Below are positions 11,487 to 21,191 of a stretch of DNA of 37,046 nucleotides, one piece after another. A model generated the notes under the pieces. It ran no database searches. It was not told where the DNA came from and saw only the letters and a program-made list of their open reading frames with translations. Location of the stretch: assembly GCA_016872605.1 (NCBI GenBank), contig VGZI01000041.1, positions 1-37,046 of the forward strand. Direction: 5' to 3'. Position 1 is the stretch's first letter, and every line of letters starts with the position of its first letter. The stretch is from Planctomycetota bacterium. GTDB taxonomy: Bacteria > Planctomycetota > Planctomycetia > Gemmatales > Gemmataceae. The position numbers were made by a program, and so were the translations under genes.

Positions 11487-12653
11487 CTACGACCGTTCCA
11501 CCAGAAACAAATGCTCGGTAACATGGATCGAGCGGTTGCTGAAATTGCGACTGCCGCGGAAAGCGTTGTAGCGCGTCTCGAGCGTCTCGACCGTGCCCAC
11601 GGCTTCGAGGAGCGAGCGCATCTGTGCCGGCGAGATGAAGCCTTCATTGTTGAATGACACCAGCAGAAATGCCGCGTCAAGCGATTCAAGAAGATCACGC
11701 ATGAGGTCCAGCGAACGGGAGCGGACGTTGTAGCCCGAGCGGCGCCAATCGGTCGGGATGCCGGACACGCGGCTCACGTCGGTCGGCCGTTGATAGCGGG
11801 CGAGCAGATTGAGCATGAAGTAGTTGGAACCGTACGGGTGCTGATTGTACGGCGGGTCGATGTAGGCCAGGTCGAACGCCTCGAGCCGGCGGGCCGCGAC
11901 GTTGGCGTCTTCCTGCCAGACTTCGCAGTCGCATTCGAAGCGGCTCAGGATCGGCGCCTCCATGCGGATTTCGCCGAGGATGCGCACAAGTGCGTCCGCG
12001 CCGCTGCCGCCGAACTGGCCGACCTGCGTGCGGCGGTTCTTGTAGAAGCCTTTGAAGACGCCGGCCGTGTTGGCATGGATCGATGCCTCGCTAAGCAGCG
12101 GCCCCAACAACAGGTCGCGAAACTTCGCTGGATAGGAATCGATGAGCTGGCGATAGGCGTCCAGGCGACGCGCGTTGGCCTTGGTGTAGAAGACACGATC
12201 GCTCTTGGTGATTCGCTTCTCGTCGCTCGGCGAGTACATCTCTTCGATGAATCCGTCCGGGAACTGTTCCGCAGCAACGCGCGCGTTCATGTCGGCGACG
12301 ATTTCAGCCAGTGCCGACAGGTCCACGGCACTGCGATTCGCCAAGTAGCAGCGTCCCGTGACGGCGGCGTAGTCTTCGAGATCGTTGCTGACGAGCAGTG
12401 AAGCATGCGCTTTCAAGAAGCGCGAGACGACCCCGGACCCGCTGAAGGCGTCGAACACGCGCAAGCGAGCCTTGCCCATCCGAGCCGTGACGCGGTCTAT
12501 CGCCTTGCCGATGAAGCCCAGCAGCGCCCGCTTGTTACCGAGATAGGTGATGAGCTGCCGCGTGAGGTAATCCGGGTTCTCCGCACACGGATTCTCCGGG
12601 CTAAAAGACGGCTGCGCACTGACGTTGATGGGTGCATCCAGTGTTTTTCGCAT
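11487..12653 (-). CDS. D12-class N6-adenine DNA methyltransferase
   Basis: About 388 residues from the ATG at 12653 (an open extension reaches 12704). Near the N-terminus LGNKRALLGFIGKAI and FDAFSGSGVVSRFLK form the cofactor-binding motif I region. The later IDPPYNQHPYGSNYF contains the DPPY catalytic motif, so the order fits the Dam-like D12 class (PF02086), which methylates adenine N6 in DNA using S-adenosylmethionine. No restriction endonuclease gene is adjacent, so it appears to be an orphan methylase or a remnant of a restriction system. Its recognition sequence cannot be predicted from the sequence. Confidence 0.88.
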   Translation of the reverse strand: MRKTLDAPINVSAQPSFSPENPCAENPDYLTRQLITYLGNKRALLGFIGKAIDRVTARMGKARLRVFDAFSGSGVVSRFLKAHASLLVSNDLEDYAAVTGRCYLANRSAVDLSALAEIVADMNARVAAEQFPDGFIEEMYSPSDEKRITKSDRVFYTKANARRLDAYRQLIDSYPAKFRDLLLGPLLSEASIHANTAGVFKGFYKNRRTQVGQFGGSGADALVRILGEIRMEAPILSRFECDCEVWQEDANVAARRLEAFDLAYIDPPYNQHPYGSNYFMLNLLARYQRPTDVSRVSGIPTDWRRSGYNVRSRSLDLMRDLLESLDAAFLLVSFNNEGFISPAQMRSLLEAVGTVETLETRYNAFRGSRNFSNRSIHVTEHLFLVERS

Positions 12654-12776
12654 TCTCACGCACACCCCCAGCGCAAGGTGAAACTGGCGCCAAATTCGAA
12701 GCATATCCTATCGAAACGGATTCACGCACAAACGAGGGTCGATTCTCCACATAGTGAACGTTTTTATACTTATCCG

Positions 12777-12805
12777 TTGCTTTTCGCGAAGTCCGAACGT
12801 ATGAT
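12777..12805 (+). promoter_or_regulatory. Sigma70-like promoter for the HhH gene
   Basis: TTGCTT at 12777-12782 and TATGAT at 12800-12805 are separated by exactly 17 bases. The region is AT-rich compared with its surroundings and lies 31 bp before the start codon of the gene at 12837. Confidence 0.55.
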
Positions 12806-12836
12806 ATATACAGAGGTTCATTTGGGAGGATTTCCT

Positions 12837-13115
12837 ATGGACAACCACGCCATCGCACGCAAATTGCTGGGCCTCGCTCACGATCTCGAGGAAAAACATG
12901 CAAGCCTCTACCGCGTTCAGGCGTATCGCCGAGCGGCCGAGACCATTTTGGGGCTTGATCGGCCCGTGGAGGATTTACTGGCACAGGGCGGATTCAGGGC
13001 GCTGCGCCAGCTTCCCGGTATCGGCGCCAAGATGGCGCTGAAGATCGAGACGCTGGTCCGCGCCGGCGCTATCCCTAATGTGAAACAAGAGGATTCGTTA
13101 GCCGTCGCGATTTGA
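12837..13115 (+). CDS. Small stand-alone HhH protein resembling the N-terminus of PolX
   Basis: A 92-residue protein matching the helix-hairpin-helix domain found at the N-terminus of bacterial family X DNA polymerases. It has a helical EEKHASLYRVQAYRRAAETI segment followed by the hairpin LRQLPGIGAKMALKIETL. No polymerase or PHP domain follows; the frame simply ends with SLAVAI and a stop. The start is secured by a strong GGGAGGA ribosome-binding site at 12824-12830. DNA binding is likely from the hairpin. The gene might be an independent DNA-binding protein or the remnant of a longer one. The next gene starts 19 bp downstream, so the two may be co-transcribed. Confidence 0.8.
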   Translation: MDNHAIARKLLGLAHDLEEKHASLYRVQAYRRAAETILGLDRPVEDLLAQGGFRALRQLPGIGAKMALKIETLVRAGAIPNVKQEDSLAVAI

Positions 13116-13134
13116 CGCGCGATTCGGGGATGGC

Positions 13135-14028
<894 letters not shown>

Positions 14029-14031
14029 CGG

Positions 14032-15195
14032 TCACGGCTTCACACGAGCGCTGATCGATGTGTCCGGTGTCGCAATCCGGTGCGGCACGAAGCGGCTGGT
14101 GTTCGTCGTGATCCAGCCATCGTCCTCGCGGATTCCCAGGCCGCACGCGTGGCCGTTCACCATCCAGCTGCCGAGCACGGCGGTGTGGCCGCCGAAACGC
14201 GGCGTCTCGTGGTAACCCTGGTAGACGAAATCGCCATCGCCATATCCTCCCGACGTGGAGGCAACGGTGGAGTCCCCGTCGTAGATTGTGATGTTCGCCC
14301 CTTCGCGTCCCAAGGTTGGCTTGCGGACATGGCGGCCCGCCAAAGGCTTCCACGAGGAAGGCAACAGATTCGGATGATCGGGGAACAGCTTCCAGAGCAA
14401 GGGTAATAGTGCTTTGTTGCTGAGCAGTGATTTCCAGGCCGGCTCCAGCCAGCGCGTTGGGGCGCCTGGAATACTCGCACCAAAGCTCTCGCGCATCAGC
14501 CATTCCCAGGGATAGAGTTTGCACAAGCAGTGGATCGGCCGTTCGTGCATGTCGACGAAACGTTGTCGTTGTGGATTCCAGCCGACCGCGGAGATCGGCA
14601 GAAACTGGGTGAGCAACCCGGCCTGATGCGCCGTGTCGCGCAAATACGTCGTCGTCAAATAGTCTTCGAGATGTCCCTCGATGCACGTAAAGCTGATCGG
14701 TCCTCCCATCTCGTTTTTCACTCGCTTCCATGCGTCGATCAGCTTTTCATGCAGGGAGTTGAATTGATCTGCCTGCGGCGAAACGTCCCGGAGCCAGTAC
14801 CACTGCACGATAGCTGCTTCGACAAGTGCGGTCGGAGTGTCGGCGTTGTACTCGGCGAGTTTCGGCGGATTCACGCCGTCATAGAGGAGATCGAACCGGC
14901 CAAGGATCGTGATCTCGTCCTCATCCCAGCTTCGCTTCAGGTATCCATGAAAATCTGCGGGAATACCGAACTCGCGAAACAGGTTGCTGCGTACGACATG
15001 ATCGACCGCTTGAAGGCAAAGATCGTTGAGGGCCAGCGTCGCCGACTCGATCTGCTCGACTTCCCCGGACGTGAACTCGTAACAGGCCGATTCGTCCCAG
15101 TACGATTTTCCGTCATCAGTCGTGTGAAAAGTGAGGCCGACTTGTTCGACCTTTTGTTGCCAATTGGGTCGAGGTGGAAGGGCAAGGCGCCGCAT
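14032..15195 (-). CDS. Glutathionylspermidine-synthase-like ATP-grasp amide ligase (YgiC/YjfC type)
   Basis: A 387-residue protein aligning along its length with E. coli YgiC/YjfC. It shares RPNWQQKVEQVGLTFH, then LGRFDLLYDG, the conserved LAEYNADTPTALVEAAIVQWYW, QFNSLHEKLIDAW, and a C-terminal SGGYGDGDFVYQGYHETP nucleotide-binding part. The family (PF03738) joins a carboxylate, in the archetype the glycine of glutathione, to an amine with ATP. The hydrolytic domain of bifunctional enzymes is absent. The start is 2 bp after the stop of the small poly-Gly protein gene, and the GGAGG ribosome-binding site lies inside that gene's last Gly codons, so translation is tightly coupled. The true substrate is unknown. 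Confidence 0.88.
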   Translation of the reverse strand: MRRLALPPRPNWQQKVEQVGLTFHTTDDGKSYWDESACYEFTSGEVEQIESATLALNDLCLQAVDHVVRSNLFREFGIPADFHGYLKRSWDEDEITILGRFDLLYDGVNPPKLAEYNADTPTALVEAAIVQWYWLRDVSPQADQFNSLHEKLIDAWKRVKNEMGGPISFTCIEGHLEDYLTTTYLRDTAHQAGLLTQFLPISAVGWNPQRQRFVDMHERPIHCLCKLYPWEWLMRESFGASIPGAPTRWLEPAWKSLLSNKALLPLLWKLFPDHPNLLPSSWKPLAGRHVRKPTLGREGANITIYDGDSTVASTSGGYGDGDFVYQGYHETPRFGGHTAVLGSWMVNGHACGLGIREDDGWITTNTSRFVPHRIATPDTSISARVKP

Positions 15196-15197
15196 GG

Positions 15198-15476
15198 TTA
15201 GCCTCCACCACCACCGCCGCCGTGAGCACCCGAAGATCCGAATCCGCCGCGCGACGTTCCCGTGGCGGCGCCGCCGGAGTGGCCGGTGGAATGACCTGAG
15301 GAACCAAAAAAGGCTGGGAAGAACCGACTGCGGCCCGAACGATGCCCGCCCCCGCCGCCAGGCTTCTTTGCATCATCGTCGTTGTCGAACCACCCGCTGC
15401 AGCAACACACACACATGCTGGCGCCGGCGATCAGGCCGAGGATGCTCAGGGTCACAATCGTCGACTTGCGACTCAT
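15198..15476 (-). CDS. Small Cys-rich, RGGFG and poly-Gly-tailed envelope protein (DUF1190-like)
   Basis: A 92-residue protein. A hydrophobic N-terminus (STIVTLSILGLIAGASMCVC) is followed by a Cys cluster (C-V-C-C-C) that could be lipid-modified, then a short acidic patch, Gly/Ser/His-rich sequence, the word TSRGGFGSSG, and seven terminal glycines. The RGGFG word also occurs near the C-terminus of E. coli YgiB, which is encoded beside YgiC, so this may be a compact counterpart. It has a GAGAGG-type ribosome-binding site and lies between a DUF350 gene (10 bp gap) and the ATP-grasp ligase (2 bp gap). The ATG at 15476 is chosen; a longer upstream reading overlaps the DUF350 gene. The function is unknown. 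Confidence 0.75.
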   Translation of the reverse strand: MSRKSTIVTLSILGLIAGASMCVCCCSGWFDNDDDAKKPGGGGGHRSGRSRFFPAFFGSSGHSTGHSGGAATGTSRGGFGSSGAHGGGGGGG

Positions 15477-15486
15477 GAACCACCTC

Positions 15487-15741
15487 TCAGTGGATAGCTG
15501 CCGCCACAATAATGCAGACGCCAAGAATAAAGGCGCCAGCCAAAATTGCGGCGGCCACATTCTGCTTTTGAAGTATCTCCTCATCGAGATTCCCCGGCGT
15601 CAGCTTGTCCAAGACCTTGAAACCAAGGATCGCCATTACGATGCCAATAACAGCGAAAATCAGCGTGGCGAGCACGGCCATGCCGAACGTTTGAGGGTCG
15701 TCCCATATGTGCGTGGGTTGCTGCTGTGCCAACAAAAACAT
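15487..15741 (-). CDS. DUF350 (YjfL-type) membrane protein
   Basis: An 84-residue protein with two membrane helices (GMAVLATLIFAVIGIVMAILGF and VAAAILAGAFILGVCIIVAAAI). Between them is the characteristic VLDKLTPGNLDEEILQKQN, as in E. coli YjfL. DUF350 genes recur beside YgiC/YjfC-type ligases. The ATG at 15741 is preferred because AAGGA lies 7 bases upstream; ATG at 15756 and TTG at 15759 are alternatives. It is the first gene of the minus-strand operon DUF350, RGGFG protein, ATP-grasp ligase. Its role is unknown but the context suggests a membrane component of the same system. Confidence 0.85.
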   Translation of the reverse strand: MFLLAQQQPTHIWDDPQTFGMAVLATLIFAVIGIVMAILGFKVLDKLTPGNLDEEILQKQNVAAAILAGAFILGVCIIVAAAIH

Positions 15742-15849
15742 GGGTTGGTCCTTCATCAAGTTAGGTTTTTTTGACGGGGATTATCATAGGATGATTGTCA
15801 CAACGGCCTTAAGAAAAAGCAAGAGACCCTGGCGGGAACTTCGTATAGG

Positions 15850-16007
15850 GGGTGCACGACATGGTTTGCAAACGGCACGGGAGGGCGAGGCTCCTGCCGA
15901 GCCGCGAGCCCGCGAATAATCTGAGTTGACACTACGATGCTGACGTTTCCGGCTCGGCAGGAGCCTCGCCCTCCCAAAAGGGGCCGCGCAAACCGTGTCG
16001 TGCACCC
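15850..16007. mobile_element. 158-bp MITE-like palindromic element, copy 2, with perfect 9-bp target duplication
   Basis: It has the same structure and orientation as the copy at 8364-8521, with four substitutions. It is flanked on both sides by the identical 9-mer TCGTATAGG (15841-15849 and 16008-16016), which marks a transposition event. It lies in the divergent intergenic region between the DUF350 operon and the VOC gene, ending 49 bp before the VOC start codon. The rest of 15760-16056 shows no gene. Confidence 0.95.
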
Positions 16008-16056
16008 TCGTATAGGTTCACAAGGCCGACGGGCGGAGCCAAACAAGGAGTACAAC

Positions 16057-16446
16057 ATGGGGCGAGTAATTCACTTCGAGATTCACGCCGAGAACCCCGA
16101 GCGGGCCATCAGCTTCTACCAGGCCATGTTCGGCTGGTCCTTTCAGAAATGGAACGGCCCCATGGACTATTGGGTGATCGTAACGGGCCCAGACGGCGAA
16201 AAAGGGATCAACGGAGGCATGATTCGCCGCATGGGCGTTGCCCCGGAGCATGGCCAAGCGGTGAATGCTCACGTGTGCACCGTCGATGTGCCGGCACTTG
16301 ATGCGTGTGTCGCCAAGGTGCCTACGATTAGGGGATCGATTGCCCTGGCGAAGATGCCGATCCCCGGAATCGGTTGGCTGGCCTATGCGAGGGACACGGA
16401 AGGCAACATCTTCGGCATGATGCAACATGACCCGCAGGCGAAGTAG
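16057..16446 (+). CDS. VOC (glyoxalase/bleomycin-resistance) family protein
   Basis: A 129-residue protein with two beta-alpha-beta-beta-beta modules. Its start MGRVIHFEIHAENPERAISFYQAMFGW and its end WLAYARDTEGNIFGMMQHDP are the standard sequence pattern of VOC proteins. His7 and the C-terminal residues of the DTEGN region are in positions that usually bind metal or substrate. The substrate cannot be assigned. The ATG at 16057 has an AAGGAG ribosome-binding site at 16045-16050. The gene sits directly downstream of the MITE-like element, whose right target duplication is 41 bp before the start codon. Confidence 0.9.
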   Translation: MGRVIHFEIHAENPERAISFYQAMFGWSFQKWNGPMDYWVIVTGPDGEKGINGGMIRRMGVAPEHGQAVNAHVCTVDVPALDACVAKVPTIRGSIALAKMPIPGIGWLAYARDTEGNIFGMMQHDPQAK

Positions 16447-16480
16447 CCCAGCCATTCGGCTTGCGGCCCGCGGCGAATTA

Positions 16481-17179
16481 CTACTTGATCGTCAGCGGTT
16501 TGCCGTTGTCGCGCGAGTTGAGCGCCAGGATGAACGGGACCGCATGTTCGACCCATTTCTGCGGCGACGGATAACGGCTGGCGCTGCCGCCCCAGCAACT
16601 TCGCAGCATGTCGGTGTCGATGACGCCTGGGTTGAGCGGGACGGCCGCCATGCCGCGCGGCAATTCTTCGGCCAGCGCTTGCGTCAATCCTTCGATGGCC
16701 CACTTACTGGCACAGTACGGCGCCACTTCGGACGAAACGGAACGTCCCCATCCCGAACTAAAGTTGACGATGATCCCTGTCTTGCACGCGATCATGGCAG
16801 GAACAAAATGTCTGATGACATGGGCCACGCCTTTGACATTGACATCGATAACGCGATCAAACTCATCCGACGGCACCTGCCAAAGCGGTGCGTTTTGATT
16901 GATGACGCCGGCGTTGTTGATGATCATGTCGGGGGCGCCATGGCTCGAGAGCAGCCGCGCCGCCCAAGGTTCGACCTGGCTTTCCAACGACACATCGACG
17001 ACCGCGAAATCATGCGGCGGCCGAAAGCGCAGCCGCAGCGACTCTATGACCTCGCGCGACCGCAGCGAGCCGCAGCCGAGCACAGTATGCCCGAGCTCGA
17101 CGAATTTTTCCACCATGGCCAGACCGAGGCCGCGTGTCGCTCCGGTGAGAACGATGACCCTGGGTTGATTGCGCGCCAC
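16481..17179 (-). CDS. Short-chain dehydrogenase/reductase
   Basis: A 232-residue SDR. TGATRGLG near the N-terminus is the NAD(P)-binding motif, INNAGVI is the NNAG motif, SSGWG holds the catalytic serine region and YCASKWAIEG the YxxxK pair. The length is that of classical SDRs. It is an NAD(P)-dependent oxidoreductase of unknown substrate. It converges with the VOC gene. The region 17180-17441 upstream of it shows no convincing gene, only a short GCCGGC/GCCGGC stem near 17220. Confidence 0.92.
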   Translation of the reverse strand: MARNQPRVIVLTGATRGLGLAMVEKFVELGHTVLGCGSLRSREVIESLRLRFRPPHDFAVVDVSLESQVEPWAARLLSSHGAPDMIINNAGVINQNAPLWQVPSDEFDRVIDVNVKGVAHVIRHFVPAMIACKTGIIVNFSSGWGRSVSSEVAPYCASKWAIEGLTQALAEELPRGMAAVPLNPGVIDTDMLRSCWGGSASRYPSPQKWVEHAVPFILALNSRDNGKPLTIK

Positions 17180-17441
17180 GAGGACGCCTCCCGACGTAGG
17201 TAGGGTTTCCGCTGCGTGCCGGCAAATGGCGCCGGCTCATCCCTGAAATTGCTGCTGACAAAGGCGGGGTCTTTTCCTGATGAGATTTTTGTATAAGAAA
17301 TCTGGTTTTGCGTAGCGGAGATTGATGGGAGCAAACTGAGAATTAACGCTATAACTCCAAACAGGAACATGAGTTGCGTGAATCATATCGATTCGCCAGC
17401 CATCCGGTTGCGGGTCGGTGTGCCGCCGGTCCCAGTGACAT

Positions 17442-19892
17442 CTACTTCCGCAGCCGTTCCAACGCCGCTGCCGCGTCGGCGCGGATATCCTCTTCGGGTC
17501 CGCGGGCAGCCAACTGTTGCAGTGCTTCCATGGCCTCCGGCCCTCCGACTTGCTCGCAGATTAACATGATCCGCCACATGCGCAATCGCTCCTGCGCCAA
17601 GGATGGCGAGTTGGTGGCCGAGAGTTTCTCTTTGAGCAATTCAACTCGACGCTTGTATTCCAGCGACAGCGGATTGGCAATGGCGGCATCAAAGCGGCCT
17701 TCCATCCAGCGGCCATACCCGCTGAGTTCCGCCATCGATGCCATGCGCGTTGGATAATGCGTAGAGTCGAGATCCCGGATCAGCTTCTTGACGCGATCCG
17801 GGTCGAGGAGGTACAGCTTCTTCTGCTTCGTAAGGAATGGAACCGCCTGCTTACCCGAGGCGATGCAGCGCCACACCAGTTCGTGCCCACGGGGTGTTTC
17901 CTCGGTTAGCAATGTGGTCCAGGCGTCGTCGAGTTCTTGTTGGCCGAGCGTAATGTCCGGCAGGTTGCCTTTGACCTGAATTCCCGGTACGTCCCATTGA
18001 TAGATAACGGCATCGGCGCCGGCCGAGAATGCACTACGTCCATCACGCGAGATCGCCACGCCGCCGATCTCGCCTCGATGGGCGTTGAAGACGGAGATTT
18101 GCTTGCCGCTGAACGCCTCCCAGAGCCGAACCGTCTTGTCAAAACTTCCGGTAATAAGCGTTCGGCCATCGCGTGAAAACGCCAGGCTGTAGATGGCGCT
18201 GACATGGCCTTCACACGTGCGTTGCTCACGGGCCTCAGTCGGATTCATGGCATTCAGGTTGTATAGACGCGTGATCGCATCGAACCCGCCGGCGGCGAGC
18301 GTTGTGCTGTTGGGCGCGAACACCAGTGTCTTCACGGTTGGAAAAGTCGGCGCCGGCCCCTCCTTGACGTTGAATGACTTGTAGACTTCTCTGGCTTGCG
18401 GATCCCAGACGACGATTCTCGCCCCGCCGCCCGCCGCCAGCTTTTTCCCGTCCGGCGACCAGGCAAGGGCATGCAGCGCTCCGGGGTATTTGAACGCGCC
18501 GACATTCTTGCGCTCCTTGAGATCCCAGAGTTCCACTGCCGTGCTGTGCATGCCGAGCGCCAGCGTGTTGCCGTCGGGCGACATCGCGATCGCAACAGGG
18601 GGATCGATCGACTTGGTGGGCAGCTCAAAGAGCAAGTCACCCGCTTCGCTGTTCCAGAACCGGACAGGCGACGAAGCCGTGATCAGCGTCCTGCCGTCCG
18701 GTGCGAAAGCAAGCACGACATCGCCAGTCAACTTCGAATCCCATTGCCTGAGTATTTTCCCGCTGGTCGGCTCCCAAACCAGCACCTGACCGTCGGCACT
18801 AATCGCGGCGAGCCGCTTGTTGTCGGGGGAGAGAACGAGTCCGGTCAACCCTGAAGTCAGACCCGGACCGGGGGTGACATCCTGGAACTTGCTCGTCTCA
18901 AAGATCCGGATCGTGTTATTCAACCCAGCGGTGGCCAAGAAGTCGCCGGCCTTCGTGACGGCGAAAGCATCACAATCGCCGACGGCGCGTGTCATCGAGC
19001 GGAGCGAATTCGTGGTTTTGGTGTCCCAGTAACGGACTGTCCGATCGAGCGAGCCCGAGATGAGCGTGTCGCCTTGCAGGGCGAGAGACACCACAATCCC
19101 TTCGTGCCCTCTGAACGATCCAGTCATCATGCCTTTTGTGCAGTCCCAACGGCGAATGAGGTTGTCGTCGCCGGCGGAGTACAGTGCGTTGCCGTCGGCC
19201 GACGCAACCAGGGAATGTACGCCGCATCCCGCGTCGATCTTGAGCTTGATGGTCGGCGGCTCGACGTTCATGTTCCAGATAATGATGGAGCGATCGCCGC
19301 CGGCCGACGCGACGAACGTAGCATTGTCCTTATCCGCAAAGAACGCGATGGCGTTGATTTCGTCGGTGTGTCCGAGCATGTCGCTGAGTTTGGTCTTCGT
19401 ATTCATGTCCCAGCGTGCGAGGACGCCATCCTGGCTGCCGGTGACGATGATCGATGCATCTGGAGCGACCGCGATGGCCTTGACGGTTGCCTTATGTCCG
19501 TCCAACCGGCCGGTTTCTTTGTTGAGCCGGAAGTTCCACATGCGGACCGATTTTTGGAAGCCGCCGAAGAGAAGCGTCTCGCCCGACGGCGAAAGCGCCA
19601 TGGCATGGACCCACGGCTCGTTGAGTTCGCGAATCAGCTCGCCCGTTTTGGGATTCCAGAGCCGCAAGGGATCGTTGCCCCCGCCCGCCGCCAGCCATTG
19701 CCCATCATGCGAATACGCCAAGCATAAAATGCGGCTGCCATGGCGCAACTTCGTCGTGCCGATGCGTTGCATGGCCCTCGCAGGCAGCGGCAGTTCTTGA
19801 GCGTCGACGGGTAATATGTTGGCGCATAGGACGAGAACGAGAAGCGCGAGAATTCCTCTCGGTGCGATGCGTCTCATAGTTTTTCCGTTCAT
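17442..19892 (-). CDS. Secreted WD40-repeat protein
   Basis: An 816-residue protein. An N-terminal signal (GILALLVLVLCANILPVDAQ) is followed by more than ten WD40 repeats recognisable by S-x-DG and RLW/RFW/RYWD words (HDGQWLAAGG, DRTVRYWDT, DGRTLITGSFDKTVRLWE). These probably fold as two beta-propellers. The C-terminal 150 residues are helical (RVKKLIRDLDSTHYPTRMASMAEL, RADAAAALERLRK) and resemble the HEAT-like tail of many planctomycete WD40 proteins. It is probably a scaffold exported from the cytoplasm; partners are unknown. A second ATG at 19877 is an alternative start. Confidence 0.9.
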   Translation of the reverse strand: MNGKTMRRIAPRGILALLVLVLCANILPVDAQELPLPARAMQRIGTTKLRHGSRILCLAYSHDGQWLAAGGGNDPLRLWNPKTGELIRELNEPWVHAMALSPSGETLLFGGFQKSVRMWNFRLNKETGRLDGHKATVKAIAVAPDASIIVTGSQDGVLARWDMNTKTKLSDMLGHTDEINAIAFFADKDNATFVASAGGDRSIIIWNMNVEPPTIKLKIDAGCGVHSLVASADGNALYSAGDDNLIRRWDCTKGMMTGSFRGHEGIVVSLALQGDTLISGSLDRTVRYWDTKTTNSLRSMTRAVGDCDAFAVTKAGDFLATAGLNNTIRIFETSKFQDVTPGPGLTSGLTGLVLSPDNKRLAAISADGQVLVWEPTSGKILRQWDSKLTGDVVLAFAPDGRTLITASSPVRFWNSEAGDLLFELPTKSIDPPVAIAMSPDGNTLALGMHSTAVELWDLKERKNVGAFKYPGALHALAWSPDGKKLAAGGGARIVVWDPQAREVYKSFNVKEGPAPTFPTVKTLVFAPNSTTLAAGGFDAITRLYNLNAMNPTEAREQRTCEGHVSAIYSLAFSRDGRTLITGSFDKTVRLWEAFSGKQISVFNAHRGEIGGVAISRDGRSAFSAGADAVIYQWDVPGIQVKGNLPDITLGQQELDDAWTTLLTEETPRGHELVWRCIASGKQAVPFLTKQKKLYLLDPDRVKKLIRDLDSTHYPTRMASMAELSGYGRWMEGRFDAAIANPLSLEYKRRVELLKEKLSATNSPSLAQERLRMWRIMLICEQVGGPEAMEALQQLAARGPEEDIRADAAAALERLRK

Positions 19893-19983
19893 CGATATGC
19901 AGGGCGATGGCTTCTGAAAACCTACACACGGAAAAGACGATTGAGAAGCCCAATTTGATCCAGATTTTCAGCATGAGGGAGTC

Positions 19984-20027
19984 GCGCACGCAGTAAGCGG
20001 AGTCGGCAGGCCGCTTACTGCGTGCGC
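19984..20027 (-). terminator. Hairpin downstream of recA
   Basis: Perfect 17-base arms at 19984-20000 and 20011-20027 with a 10-base loop, placed 12 bp after the recA stop on the minus strand. There is no T-run, so it may be a factor-dependent terminator, a transcript stabiliser or another palindromic repeat. Confidence 0.6.
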
Positions 20028-20038
20028 GGCTCTGTTCG

Positions 20039-21136
20039 TCACTCGGCAGCGGCTGCAGCTGGCCGACGGCGATTGTTGGTTGGGGCGGGCATCGGGGCCT
20101 CTTCTTTCGGCTCGGGCGTGGAAGCGGGCGCTGGAGTCGGAGCCGGATTCAACAGTCCGCGTTTTTCCAGGATCTTTCGCGTCAACTCCTCGGCGATGGC
20201 AGGATTATCGCGCAAATACTTCTTGGCGTTCTCCGCGCCTTGGCCGAGCCGCATCTCGCCGTAGTTGACCCACGATCCGCTCTTGTCGATGAGCTTGTCT
20301 TCGAGCGCCAGATTGAAGATGTCGCTCTCGCGATTGATGCCGCGATCGTGCATGATGTCGAACTCGGCCTGGCGGAACGGCGGCGCAACCTTGTTCTTGA
20401 CGACCTTGACGCGCACGGATGAGCCGACGACTTCTTCGCCCTCTTTGACGGTGGTGACCTTGCGGATTTCCATGCGAACACTGGAGTAAAACTTGAGAGC
20501 CAAGCCGCCCGACGTCGTTTCCGGATTGCCAAACATGACGCCGATCTTCTGCCGAATCTGATTGATAAACATCAGGCACGTTTTGCTCTTGGATACCGTC
20601 GGCGTGAGGATGCGCATGGCCTGGCTCATGAGGCGGGCCTGCAGGCCGACATGCTGATCACCGATCTCGCCTTCGACTTCGGAGCGAGGCACAAGGGCGG
20701 CGACTGAGTCGATAACGATCAGATCGACGGCGTTCGATTTGACGAGCATCTCGGCGATTTTGAGCGCCTCTTCGCCGTGCGAGGGTTGGCTGACGAGCAA
20801 GGCTTCGAGATCGACGCCGACGCGTTTGGCCCAGGAGGGATCGAGCGCGTGCTCGGCATCGATGAAGGCCGCGACGCCGCCCGCCCGTTGAGCATTCGCG
20901 ATCGCCGTGAGCGCGACGGTAGTCTTGCCGCTGGCTTCGGGGCCGTAGATCTCGATGATTCGTCCGCGTGGCAAGCCCTTGCCGCCCAGGGCGATGTCCA
21001 AGGCAAGGGAGCCTGTGGAGATGCCCTGAACATCGGTGGCGTTGTCGCCGCCCAGCTGCATGATGGCGCCTTTGCCGAACTGTTTTTCAATCTGCTGCAA
21101 TGCGTTTTTCAGTTCACGATCGTGCTCGCCAGCCAT
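20039..21136 (-). CDS. recA: Recombinase A
   Basis: A 365-residue RecA, the ATP-dependent strand-exchange protein and SOS co-protease. The Walker A motif is GPEASGKTT, and other signatures are [15 protein letters not shown] (Walker B), [13 protein letters not shown] and [19 protein letters not shown]. The C-terminal 40 residues are Pro/Ala-rich ([17 protein letters not shown]), as expected for a species-specific tail. The ATG at 21136 is chosen because GGAGG lies 7 bases upstream; a TTG at 21142 overlaps that leader. A consensus-like promoter lies upstream at 21192-21220. A LexA box was not identified. Confidence 0.98.
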   Translation of the reverse strand: MAGEHDRELKNALQQIEKQFGKGAIMQLGGDNATDVQGISTGSLALDIALGGKGLPRGRIIEIYGPEASGKTTVALTAIANAQRAGGVAAFIDAEHALDPSWAKRVGVDLEALLVSQPSHGEEALKIAEMLVKSNAVDLIVIDSVAALVPRSEVEGEIGDQHVGLQARLMSQAMRILTPTVSKSKTCLMFINQIRQKIGVMFGNPETTSGGLALKFYSSVRMEIRKVTTVKEGEEVVGSSVRVKVVKNKVAPPFRQAEFDIMHDRGINRESDIFNLALEDKLIDKSGSWVNYGEMRLGQGAENAKKYLRDNPAIAEELTRKILEKRGLLNPAPTPAPASTPEPKEEAPMPAPTNNRRRPAAAAAE

Positions 21137-21191
21137 GACCAATCCTCCTTACGCGGGGAAATGAAGGATGCAACCGTTTAGTGTACGCATG

